NCBI GenBank assembly: GCA_022821965.1 | Contig: JAJECN010000022.1 | Location: 62,001 to 126,000, forward strand | Direction: 5' to 3' | Length of the DNA stretch: 64,000 nt | Source: Candidatus Poribacteria bacterium | GTDB lineage: Bacteria > Poribacteria > WGA-4E > WGA-3G | In this document: one piece after another, positions 53,657-61,619 of the stretch | Numbering within the stretch: position 1 is the first letter of the stretch | Layout of the letters: each line of letters begins with the position of its first letter | Program-made: the position numbers and the translations under genes | Notes under the pieces: model-generated | Told to the model about the DNA's origin: nothing | What the model saw: the letters and a program-made list of their open reading frames with translations, nothing else | Databases searched by the model: none

Positions 53657-54700
53657 ATGACACCACTGCTCACTGTCGAATCCATTACAAAGCAATTTGC
53701 CTCTACCCCTGTTGTGCAGGATGTGAGTTTCTCGGTTTATCTGGGAGAAATTTTCGCGCTTTTGGGACCCAGTGGTTGCGGGAAAACAACAACCTTGCGT
53801 ATCATAGCGGGATTTGAAATTGCAGATGCTGGAACAATCTCAATGGCAGGAAAAACATTTGCGAACAGTGAGACCCACGTCCCTCCTGAATCACGAGGCA
53901 TTGGGTTTGTGTTTCAGGACTATGCCCTTTTTCCACACAAGAATGTGCTTGAGAATGTCGCTTTTGGTCTCCGAAAGGTGTCGAAAAAGACGCGACAAGA
54001 AAGGGCATTTGAGGTGCTGGGTATGGTCGGTTTGACGGATTTACATTCGCGTCTACCACACCATCTCTCTGGCGGCGAGCAGCAGCGGGTTGCCTTGGCA
54101 CGCGCGATCATTGCACGTCCCAAACTTCTCCTCTTGGATGAACCCTTCTCAAGTCTTGATCCGGGGTTGCGACAGGCGACGCGCGAAGAGGTCCGATCAC
54201 TTCTGAAAGCGGAAGGGATTAGCGCAATTCTCGTCACACACGCGCAGGAGGAAGCCTTGAGTTTCGCCGAACGTTTGGGAGTGATGAAAGAGGGTACGCT
54301 TGAACAGATCGGCACGCCTGAAGCGGTATACCGCCAGCCGAAAACGGCTTATGTCGCAGACTTTTTAGGGCAGACGAATTTCGTTCAAGCACACGTCAAA
54401 GACGGGATTGCGGAAACACCATTCGGACGCGTAAAAGTGGAGGGTGCTGACAGAGGGGACGTGCTTCTCTCTATCCGACCTGAATGCTTGAAGATGATAG
54501 CATCCGATTCTCAGAACAACCCCGCAAAAAGCGGGCGTATCGTAGGGCAGGAATTTAAAGGGCACGACTTCACTTATCGGGTTGAGGTAGACAGAAAGTA
54601 CTATTTCGTTCAGACCGACTACCGCTGTCCGTTTCAGGTTGGCGACACTGTGCTGTTGGAAGCCGCTTCGGCAGTGGCAGTCATGCCTGAAAACACATAA
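53657..54700 (+). CDS. ABC transporter ATP-binding subunit (PotA/FbpC-like)
   Basis: A 347-aa cytoplasmic ATPase with a C-terminal TOBE domain. Walker A is GPSGCGKTT, Q-loop GFVFQDYALFPHKNV, signature LSGGEQQRVALARA, Walker B LLLLDEPFSSLD, H-loop VTHAQEEA. The C-terminal 100 residues (VLLSIRPECLKMI; YYFVQTDYRCPFQVGDTVLLE) form the regulatory TOBE fold. The relatives drive iron, polyamine or sulfate import. No permease or binding protein is next to it, so its partner is elsewhere. GGCTGGAGATTAGAGA precedes the ATG. Confidence 0.92.
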   Translation: MTPLLTVESITKQFASTPVVQDVSFSVYLGEIFALLGPSGCGKTTTLRIIAGFEIADAGTISMAGKTFANSETHVPPESRGIGFVFQDYALFPHKNVLENVAFGLRKVSKKTRQERAFEVLGMVGLTDLHSRLPHHLSGGEQQRVALARAIIARPKLLLLDEPFSSLDPGLRQATREEVRSLLKAEGISAILVTHAQEEALSFAERLGVMKEGTLEQIGTPEAVYRQPKTAYVADFLGQTNFVQAHVKDGIAETPFGRVKVEGADRGDVLLSIRPECLKMIASDSQNNPAKSGRIVGQEFKGHDFTYRVEVDRKYYFVQTDYRCPFQVGDTVLLEAASAVAVMPENT

Positions 54701-54752
54701 GTGTGCCGAGCAACGCCTATAGGAGCGGTTTCTAACCCCGATATTTTCCGAA

Positions 54753-56798
54753 TTACAACAACATACCTCGGATTTCATTAATCCCTTGGATCATTCGTGT
54801 GAATGCTTCAACCAGCCGGTCAATTTCTGCATGGACTGTGGCATCATCACTATTCTCTAATGCATCAAGAACCCCGGGAAAAACAATCGCTGCATAGCCT
54901 GTGTTGAGTCCGGGTGCATAGATGAGATGCTTAAACCAAGGACGTAATGGCAAGCCTGCCTGATCCGTCAAATTTCGCTCTAATCGGTACAATCGTTGGT
55001 TTATCTCCGCAATCTGAGATAGATCGTTGGAAGCGAGGTAACGCGCAAGCTCCTGATTCAACGACCCTGCCACCTGTTGCCATTCTGTGAGTAAACCATC
55101 TAACTTCCCAACGTCTTTGGCAATTTTGTTCTTTGAACCAGAGTTCTGCAACAACTTTAAAGGGGTCATCAGGTCTGTCGCGTAAGTCTCGTAATCAAAG
55201 GGCAGAATATCGGCATTGGCAAGCTGCAGCGCGAGTGTACCCCAGATCTGTGCCATCGCCGCCTGATACTGAAACGTCGGATCGCCGAAGTGCTCCATCC
55301 AGTAGAAGTTATCTTGCATGGCATGGTAGACCCCGTAGGGACCACCGAATCCCATGCTAACAGCAGGGATGCCAGCATGTCCAACAAACGGCGAATGGTC
55401 CGAACCACTTCCAAGGTTGCCAACTTGTGGAATCTCCTTACCCTGAGAGGTCTTCCAACTCTCGTAAATCGGCTTTAGTGTTCCTGGATCAATAACGTTC
55501 TGCGTTACCTCTCGCATCAACTCTCGCAGTGATGGAATCGCACTAACATAGAACCGCCCACCAGTTGCGGCGATGTCTACATTGAGATAGGCAATGGCTT
55601 TTTGCTGGAGGGTTGCTTTTAAGTCCTCAACCCATTCGGTTGAACCGAGTATGCCGAATTCTTCAGCATCCCACGAAGCGAAAACAATACTCCGCTTGGG
55701 ACGCACGCCTGTTTTAGCGAGTTCCCCCAAACATTGTGCGACCTCCAAAAGCGAGGTCGTGCCACTGCCGGGGTCTGCTGCGCCATACACCCATGCGTCG
55801 TGATGGTTACCTAAGATCACCCACTGATCTGGATATTGCGTTCCTTCCAAAGTCGCAATGACATTATGGATTGAACGGATGCTGTGTTCACAACGCACCT
55901 TGAGACGAACCTTCGCAGGTCCCGGTCCGATATGATAGGCAAAAGGTAAACCTCCCTGCCACTGTGACGGAACATTCGGTCCCGCGAGTGCCCTCAGAAA
56001 CGGTTCAGCATCCCTATAGGCGATCGGAGCGACAGGAATCTTGGGGAGATCTGTCGCTTCGTCAATTGAGAGTCTTTCGGCATCTTTAGTCGCCGCCCAA
56101 CCGGGTGTCAGCGGGTCACTGGCGTGTTGAAAGATATACTTCACGGTGCCACGCTGTATCGCATCGTCTGAACGCCATGGACCGCGAGGGTAGACATCTC
56201 CGCGTATGTATCCATCGTCTGCTGGATCTGAGTACAGGATCAAGCCAACCGCGCCGTTATCACCCGCCACTTTTGCTTTCACACCACGATAGCTGCCTCC
56301 ATATCGAGCGATACAGATTTTGCCTTCTACTGAGATGCCCTGTTTAGCGAGAATTTGGTAGTCCTCGGGCAATCCTTTGTTGACATAGATGAGTTGGGCA
56401 GTTACATCCCCATCGGGTGAATAGGCGTTGTATCCGGGCACAATTTCGGTTTCATAAGAATCTTTGTCCCATTCCCAACTGGATTCCTTGCCGACGGCGA
56501 GATGTTGGGTAGGTGAAACAAGTTCTACATGCACCTCAAGGGGATGCGGAAGATATACATGATATTCGTACATCTGAACTTGTAAACCGTAGTTTCCAAA
56601 TTCTGTACGCAGGTATTCTGCTATCTTGCGGCTATTCTCTGTACCTGCAAGGTGAGGTTCCTCGCTCAGGAAACGCAATTTATGCTGGCATCTTTCTGCC
56701 GATACCAGTTCCTTAAAACGGATTTCATACTGCTTTTGTGAGGCAGCATTTTCTGCTGTGAACCCACGCATACCAAAGACATTATGCGAAGAAAGCAT
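54753..56798 (-). CDS. M28-family aminopeptidase (PSMA/transferrin-receptor-like), 5' end probably frameshifted
   Basis: A 681-aa zinc peptidase. A PA domain (IVPGYNAYSPDGDVTAQLIYVNKGL...GKICIARYGGSYRGVKAKVAGDNGAVGLILYSDPADDG) is inserted before the M28 core. The metal and catalytic residues are in GNHHDAWVYGAADPGSG, SWDAEEFGILGSTEW and SGSDHSPFVGHAG. The C-terminal dimer domain follows. The annotated ATG at 56798 leaves no signal peptide. A single-base deletion in the A6 run at 56866-56871 would join an upstream ATG (56889, after AGGGGG) that gives a perfect exported N-terminus (see findings). It is convergent with the ABC gene. Confidence 0.9.
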   Translation of the reverse strand: MLSSHNVFGMRGFTAENAASQKQYEIRFKELVSAERCQHKLRFLSEEPHLAGTENSRKIAEYLRTEFGNYGLQVQMYEYHVYLPHPLEVHVELVSPTQHLAVGKESSWEWDKDSYETEIVPGYNAYSPDGDVTAQLIYVNKGLPEDYQILAKQGISVEGKICIARYGGSYRGVKAKVAGDNGAVGLILYSDPADDGYIRGDVYPRGPWRSDDAIQRGTVKYIFQHASDPLTPGWAATKDAERLSIDEATDLPKIPVAPIAYRDAEPFLRALAGPNVPSQWQGGLPFAYHIGPGPAKVRLKVRCEHSIRSIHNVIATLEGTQYPDQWVILGNHHDAWVYGAADPGSGTTSLLEVAQCLGELAKTGVRPKRSIVFASWDAEEFGILGSTEWVEDLKATLQQKAIAYLNVDIAATGGRFYVSAIPSLRELMREVTQNVIDPGTLKPIYESWKTSQGKEIPQVGNLGSGSDHSPFVGHAGIPAVSMGFGGPYGVYHAMQDNFYWMEHFGDPTFQYQAAMAQIWGTLALQLANADILPFDYETYATDLMTPLKLLQNSGSKNKIAKDVGKLDGLLTEWQQVAGSLNQELARYLASNDLSQIAEINQRLYRLERNLTDQAGLPLRPWFKHLIYAPGLNTGYAAIVFPGVLDALENSDDATVHAEIDRLVEAFTRMIQGINEIRGMLL

Positions 56799-57201
56799 AA
56801 ATACGGCGAGTATGCAGATAAGACAGAAATTCGGTCTCCATGCCTGCCTTGGTAGATAGAATATATTTTTTAGTGCTATAATGAGTCATTACCCCCTTCT
56901 GTTTTGTGAATATCATACCACATTTCATACGCGTTTTCACTATATTTTTTTATCTATGTGATTTCCTATTATTTTTTGTCATGAAATGGAAAATGCCCTG
57001 AAAAATTGACATTATACTGAATTATTTGTTAAAATAGAATGGAATGTTAAAATAGAATGGAAATCAAAATTACCCCGCGCAATTCAGTTTTCGGTTTTAT
57101 TCGTTTTGTACTGAGCACTATCACAAGGGAACGTCCCGAACCTAAAATTGCGCTATGGAAGAACTGAATGTCCGTAAAAATCGACTGCAAGGAAAACCTA
57201 A
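56799..57201. other. 403-bp gap with PhoB-like gene promoter
   Basis: It contains the candidate extended M28 start, an A/T-rich stretch, the promoter at 57006-57035, and a tandem GTTAAAATAGAATGGA repeat at 57028-57062. No further gene is seen. Confidence 0.5.
57006..57035 (+). promoter_or_regulatory. Sigma70-type promoter of the response regulator
   Basis: TTGACA, 18-bp spacer, TAAAAT, about 165 bp upstream of the ATG at 57202. Confidence 0.6.
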
Positions 57202-57894
57202 ATGGATGCAAAGATTCTAATTGTTGAAGATGAACGTGATATCGTGGACCTATTACGATATAACCTACAAGAAGCTGGCTTTGAAACGGATTACGTACGG
57301 AACGGTGCTGATGCTCTCCATCGCGCTGTCGAAAAACCACCGGACCTTATTTTGTTAGACTTGATGCTGCCAGAGGTGGATGGACTCATCGTCTGTCGCT
57401 TATTAAAGAATGATCCGAGGACGAAAAATATTCCTATCGTGATGGTAACGGCAAAGGCGGAAGAACGAGACCGAGTTGCCGGATTGGAACTTGGGGCAGA
57501 TGATTACATCACAAAACCCTTTAGCCCAAGGGAAGTCGTACTTCGGGTGTCCGCTGTGTTACGCCGTATTCAGGTCGGTAAACAGACAGAAGATACAAAG
57601 CAGATCGAAACACACGGGTTAACAATCGACCTCGACAAACATCAGGTATTGACCGACAACGGTCCAATCGACCTCACAGCAACCGAGTTTAAACTCATCA
57701 CCTTATTTGCCCGTTCACCGGGACGCGTTTTCACCCGCGATGTTCTGATGGATGTGATTTGGGGACAGGAGTATTACGGCATCGACCGAACGGTGGACAC
57801 ACACGTTAGCCGACTTCGACGCAAACTTGGGGAATTGGGTAAGCATATTGAGACTGTGCACGGGGTTGGGTATCGGTTTAAGGAAAGTATTTGA
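57202..57894 (+). CDS. OmpR/PhoB-family response regulator
   Basis: A 230-aa two-component regulator. The receiver domain has KILIVEDERDIVDLL with acidic pocket, phosphoacceptor Asp in LILLDLMLPEVDG, Thr/Ser switch in IVMVTAKAE, and Lys in DDYITKPFSPRE. The C-terminal winged helix (DLTATEFKLITLFARSPGRVFTRDVLMDVIWGQEYYGIDRTVDTHVSRLRRKLG) binds DNA. Length and sequence match PhoB-like regulators. There is no histidine kinase next to it in this window, unlike typical phoB-phoR pairs. AAGGAAAACCTAA precedes the ATG. Confidence 0.95.
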   Translation: MDAKILIVEDERDIVDLLRYNLQEAGFETDYVRNGADALHRAVEKPPDLILLDLMLPEVDGLIVCRLLKNDPRTKNIPIVMVTAKAEERDRVAGLELGADDYITKPFSPREVVLRVSAVLRRIQVGKQTEDTKQIETHGLTIDLDKHQVLTDNGPIDLTATEFKLITLFARSPGRVFTRDVLMDVIWGQEYYGIDRTVDTHVSRLRRKLGELGKHIETVHGVGYRFKESI

Positions 57895-58036
57895 AGACTG
57901 CGTCCCAAACCTTGATTTGAGGATGTGCTTTTAACGTTGCTAAATTTATAGTGCTTCCAAGCGAGAGGGAACCCTCAAGGTTTCCTCCCGCGTTGAATTG
58001 CACTTGTAGGGTTGATATACAGATCTCACTCGAGAC

Positions 58037-58411
58037 CTACGGAAACTCTATTCCGAGTTTTCGACACACCTTTCGGATTTTGTTAATCGCGCCGCCTATC
58101 TGCTTCCCGCCTCGCGTAACACCAAAAAGATGTTGGCTTACAACACGGCGAGAAATACCGAGAATGTTCCCAATCTCCTCCTGCGTTTTACCTTTATAGA
58201 AGTAGAGTTGAATACATTCCGCTTGACGTTTGGTTAGTTCCTTCGCGATAATCCAACGAATTTGCTTCAGGACGACCTGCCGTTTGGCACGGCGCGCCTC
58301 CGCATATTCGTCATCAGGTGCCCGATACCAGAAATAGTCCTCGGTTGTGAGCTGATCAAAATACTCCGGTGGCACCGGGATCTCCCAAAAATCGGGATTA
58401 AATTTGGGCAT
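58037..58411 (-). CDS. Sigma-70 region 4-like HTH protein
   Basis: The 124-aa protein has a helix-turn-helix resembling region 4 of sigma-70 factors: LTKRQAECIQLYFYKGKTQEEIGNILGISRRVVSQHLFG (about residues 60-98). Its N-terminus is short and lacks regions 2 and 3, so it is not a full sigma factor. It may be a transcription regulator or a phage/transposon-style sigma-like protein. The ATG is preceded by GAGGGAGTTGC. It follows a chain of unusual short leader ORFs and palindromes on the same strand (see findings), which suggests regulated expression. Confidence 0.72.
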   Translation of the reverse strand: MPKFNPDFWEIPVPPEYFDQLTTEDYFWYRAPDDEYAEARRAKRQVVLKQIRWIIAKELTKRQAECIQLYFYKGKTQEEIGNILGISRRVVSQHLFGVTRGGKQIGGAINKIRKVCRKLGIEFP

Positions 58412-58463
58412 AGATAAGCAACTCCCTCAAATGTGAGGCGACTGCGCCTATGCCTTAATCAAA

Positions 58464-58535
58464 TTATCGATAAAGGGCAGAGGCACCATCGCCATAGACT
58501 AAATACTGAAGTGTGGCGTGGCTTATACGTAACAT
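58464..58535 (-). CDS. Candidate 23-aa leader or small protein
   Basis: The ORF begins MLRISHATLQYLVYGDG. AAGGAGGTAGCCATT precedes its ATG with ideal Shine-Dalgarno spacing, and a second AAGGAGG lies just upstream. It lies 52 bp before the sigma-like gene on the same strand. It is too short for the ORF track. Whether it is translated is unknown. Confidence 0.4.
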   Translation of the reverse strand: MLRISHATLQYLVYGDGASALYR

Positions 58536-58724
58536 AATGGCTACCTCCTTATCCTCCTTATTGTTTTATAATTGGGAACGGTGCAAGGATGTCAAAGACT
58601 TTTTGCAAACCGCACATAACAGTATACCAAACAATGGAAAAATATGCGATAAAAATTCGGTTCAGCACGCGAGGATTAACAAAGACCGCGTCCTACACCA
58701 AAAGTAGCATACTTTGAAAATAGG

Positions 58725-58751
58725 GGACAGAGGGGTTTGAATCCTCCGTCC
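58725..58751. repeat. 9-bp-stem hairpin
   Basis: GGACAGAGG...CCTCCGTCC pair over 9 bp (one G-T) around a GGTTTGAAT loop. It has no T-run, so it is not an obvious terminator. It resembles the small dispersed hairpins elsewhere. Confidence 0.4.
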
Positions 58752-58766
58752 CTTTCCAAAGAGTGC

Positions 58767-58807
58767 GACACTTGGTGTCACACCGCAAGGGCGTAACACT
58801 AAGTGTC
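58767..58807. promoter_or_regulatory. Two palindromic operator-like sites
   Basis: GACAC-ttg-GTGTC (58767-58779, perfect) and AACAC-taa-GTGTC (58795-58807, one mismatch), centres 28 bp apart, are likely binding sites for a dimeric regulator. Confidence 0.5.
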
Positions 58808-58831
58808 ACACCTCCTCTGGTTTGCTAACAT
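58799..58831 (-). CDS. Candidate 10-aa leader peptide
   Basis: MLANQRRCDT with stop. It is preceded by AGGAGGTATTTATT and begins ATGTTA, as does the 23-aa sORF. The second palindrome lies inside it. Very tentative. Confidence 0.25.
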   Translation of the reverse strand: MLANQRRCDT

Positions 58832-59013
58832 AATAAATACCTCCTTTTTTTCGCTTGCCACAATACAGCGGCAATAGGATACCATCGCCATAAAAAATGA
58901 CAATGATTCACTTAAACACATTTTCGGATGCACTTTTGCGCGTTTTCGCAAAAAAAAAATGAAAAAATTATTTTTTCCGGTTGGAAAGCGATGCGGATCC
59001 CTTTTACAAATTG

Positions 59014-60900
59014 CTATTGCCCTGGAACTTGGTTCATATCCCAGAGAGTAACTGCACCATCTTCACTTCCACTGGCAAGTGTTTGCCCATCAGGACTGAA
59101 TGCTACAGCTCGACTCCACCCCGGATGCCCAATAAAAGTCCCGATATGCTTGCCAGTGAAGGGATCCCATAATTCGATCGTTTGCCAACTGACACTTGCA
59201 ATTGTCCTCCCATCTGGACTGAAAGCAATGCCATAGACAGTACTATTTACACGTTTTAAGATATTCAACCACTCACCCGTTTCCACATCCCAGAGAGAGA
59301 TCCCACCGCCCTCACCGCCACTTGCAAGCACGGTACCATCTGGAGAAAATACGACAGTAGCGGTTTTATGCGTATGTCCTTTGAGAGTTGTTTTAATTTT
59401 GCCCGTGTGGATATCCCACAACCGAATTATCTCCTCGTCAGTCGCAGCGGCGATCGTTCGTCCATCAGGACTGAGTGAAATAGCTCTGACTCCGTTACTT
59501 GGATCCAGTTCTGTGATGTTCCCTGTGATAGTTTTCAGGAGCTTACCAGTTTCAACATTCCAAATACGAATCGTATTGTCCCAACTTCCACTCATAAGTG
59601 TTGCACCATCTGGTGAATAGACGATAGAAGGGATCCCTTCTTCATGTCCAGTGATAGTTTTTTGGAGCTGCCCAGTCGCCACATCCCAAAAACAGATTTT
59701 GCCATCCCAACTTCCACTGGCAAGCATTCGACCATCCGGTGAATATACTACTGAACTAACGTTATTGGTATGCCCAACGAGCGTTTTTAAGAGTTTGCCG
59801 GTCTGTACATCTCGCAACGGAATTGTATAGTCCGCCATCTCACTACTCGCGAAGGTTCTACCATCTGGTGAAAACGCCACCGATCTCACCATAAACGTGT
59901 GACCAGTGATTGTATTCAAAAGTTTACCAGTGTCCACCTCCCAAAAACGGAGCGTCTCTCCGTAACTCCTACTGGCAAGAGTTTCGCTATTTGGTGAATA
60001 AATTACAGCATCAACGCCAGACGTATGTCCAGTGAGTGTTTTTAGGAGTTCTCCAGTGTTAACATCCCAGATACGGATGGTCTTGTCAGATCCAGCACTC
60101 ACAAGTGCTGCCCCACCTGGTAAATAGATAACAGAATTAATGCCAGACGTATGTCCAGTGAATGTTTTTAAAAGTTCTCCAGTGTGGATATCCCAAATAC
60201 GAATTTTGGAATCCCGACCCGCACTCGCCAATGTCTGCCCATCAGGAGAATATGCGAGACTAAAAATCCTTTTGGGATGCTCAGTGATAGTTTTCAGAAG
60301 TTGTCCGGTAGTCACATCCCAAATACGAATCGTATTGTCCTCCCAACCGACACTCGCCAGCATCTTTCCATCATTTGAATGTGCGATAAAGTAGATACGA
60401 TCTGTGTGCCCTACAAAGGTTTTTAACAGCTTACCGGTGTGGATATCCCAAAGTTGAATTTCATTGTTCCAATTTGCGCTCGCAAGGGTTTCTCCGGTAG
60501 GGCTGAATGCTAACGAATGGATCCCGTGTGTGTTTCCTACAAGGACACTTTTCAATTTGTTGGTATGTATGTCCCATAAATAAACGCTGCCGTCAGTTGC
60601 AGCAGCAAGTGTCTTTCCATCGGGACTGAGGTGCATATCTTCAGTGAACGGTTCTGTAATTAGATCCAGTTCTTCACCGGTGTGGGCATCGTATATCCAG
60701 ATGCCGATTGAACTCAAAACGGCGAGGCGATGCCCATCCGGAAAATAGACGCAATCGGTGAGCGTGCCCTTTCCAAAACGGGCGATAGCTCCTTCTGGGA
60801 GATGCCATCGGGTGTAATCTTGCGCGAAACTACTCGGTAGAAAGAGAGCGGCGGTTAATAAAAAGATAAGCGTAAAGTAAAAAAATATCGCTGTTCTCAT
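59014..60900 (-). CDS. Secreted WD40-repeat protein
   Basis: A 628-aa protein with a signal peptide (MRTAIFFYFTLIFLLTAALFL) and about fourteen WD40 repeats, the equivalent of two 7-bladed propellers. Typical units are FSPDGRTLASG...IRIWDVTTGQLLKTITEH and SPDGKTLAAATDGSVYLWDIHTNKL. Such proteins are interaction scaffolds, likely periplasmic or surface-exposed. The ATG at 60900 after AAGGAG replaces the track start at 61071, which lies over a MITE element. It is highly similar to the interrupted gene next to it and is probably its tandem duplicate. Confidence 0.92.
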   Translation of the reverse strand: MRTAIFFYFTLIFLLTAALFLPSSFAQDYTRWHLPEGAIARFGKGTLTDCVYFPDGHRLAVLSSIGIWIYDAHTGEELDLITEPFTEDMHLSPDGKTLAAATDGSVYLWDIHTNKLKSVLVGNTHGIHSLAFSPTGETLASANWNNEIQLWDIHTGKLLKTFVGHTDRIYFIAHSNDGKMLASVGWEDNTIRIWDVTTGQLLKTITEHPKRIFSLAYSPDGQTLASAGRDSKIRIWDIHTGELLKTFTGHTSGINSVIYLPGGAALVSAGSDKTIRIWDVNTGELLKTLTGHTSGVDAVIYSPNSETLASRSYGETLRFWEVDTGKLLNTITGHTFMVRSVAFSPDGRTFASSEMADYTIPLRDVQTGKLLKTLVGHTNNVSSVVYSPDGRMLASGSWDGKICFWDVATGQLQKTITGHEEGIPSIVYSPDGATLMSGSWDNTIRIWNVETGKLLKTITGNITELDPSNGVRAISLSPDGRTIAAATDEEIIRLWDIHTGKIKTTLKGHTHKTATVVFSPDGTVLASGGEGGGISLWDVETGEWLNILKRVNSTVYGIAFSPDGRTIASVSWQTIELWDPFTGKHIGTFIGHPGWSRAVAFSPDGQTLASGSEDGAVTLWDMNQVPGQ

Positions 60901-60918
60901 ATCAACAATTTCTCCTTT

Positions 60919-61035
60919 TATAGTAAAGCCTACAATTAAATGGACATTAAGAGTCGGCGAGGTTCCAAACCTCGCCAGCGGGGGCGGGAAACCGTTGTTT
61001 TCCAAAATGTCAACATATTTTTCCGCTTTACTATA
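60919..61035. repeat. 117-bp MITE-like element, divergent copy 5
   Basis: It starts TATAGTAAAG and ends CTTTACTATA, an exact 10-bp inverted repeat. The core is GGCGAGGTTCCAAACCTCGCC (60956-60976). It is the same length as the copies at 7826 and 47405 although the ends differ. It lies in the leader of the WD40 gene. Confidence 0.75.
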
Positions 61036-61043
61036 AGACGTTA

Positions 61044-61488
61044 TCAATCTGGAATCTGGTTCATATCCCACAGAATAACCGTGCCGTTATTCCCGCTGGC
61101 AAGTGTTTTCCCATCCGGACTGAACGCTATTGCTTCAATCCACCCCAGATATCCAGTGAAAGTACCTATGTGCTCGGCAGTGAAGGTATTCCATAATTCA
61201 ATCGTCTGCAGACTCCCACTCGCAAGTATTTTCCCATCCGGACTAAAAGCGATCCGATAGACAACACCCCGTGCTTTTACGATATTATGTAGCAATTTCC
61301 CAGTGTGCACATCCCACAAATAGGGGTCGCCACTACCACTTGCAAGCATAGTGCCATCTGGAGAAAATGTGACTGTATTAACTCCATGCGCCGTGAGGGT
61401 TGTTTTGACTTTGCCCGTGGGTATATCCCATAACCGAATCACTTCTTCATCAGTTGCCACTGCAAGCGTCCGTCCATCTGGATTGAGC
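61044..61488 (-). pseudogene. 3' part of WD40 gene interrupted by an IS
   Basis: This is the C-terminal about 148 residues of the WD40 gene whose 5' part lies at 62835-64000. It carries DGRTLAVATDEEVIRLWDI, KTTLTAHGVNTVTFSPDG and LASGNNGTVILWDMNQ. The stop is at 61044. Joining at the TSD restores GVKAIALNPDGRTLAVATDE in frame, the same as the paralogue's NGVRAISLSPDGRTIAAATDE. The track's start at 61643 lies inside the IS and is not real. Confidence 0.85.
61480..61488. repeat. Target site duplication of ISAs1-like element (left)
   Basis: GGATTGAGC, identical to 62835-62843 on the other side. Confidence 0.9.
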
Positions 61489-61539
61489 CAGAGGCATTCA
61501 ATTGTCGGTGAGACCTCACAGAGGCAAAGGTAAATGATG

Positions 61540-61579
61540 CTATCAGAGATGGCGTGACTTTTCACGCCATCTCTGATAG
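61540..61579. promoter_or_regulatory. Perfect 18-bp-stem hairpin inside the IS
   Basis: CTATCAGAGATGGCGTGA-cttt-TCACGCCATCTCTGATAG, 40 bp before the transposase ATG. It may block read-through transcription into the transposase or shield its ribosome-binding site. Confidence 0.8.
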
Positions 61580-61619
61580 AATACACCTCATTATACAACC
61601 ACATATTTTGAGGTGAACC

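Larger units (their letters stand above)
58412..59013. other. 600-bp gap with leader-type sORFs, palindromes and a hairpin
   Basis: It holds minus-strand sORFs (58464-58535 and 58799-58831), two 13-bp palindromes 28 bp apart (58767 and 58795), and a 9-bp-stem hairpin at 58725-58751 with loop GTTTGAAT-like. No larger gene is supported. Confidence 0.6.

Noticed and set aside
58725-58751. Possible tRNA T-arm (GGTTTGAATCC)
   Set aside because: No acceptor, D- or anticodon arm could be assembled around it; it is a simple 9-bp hairpin.
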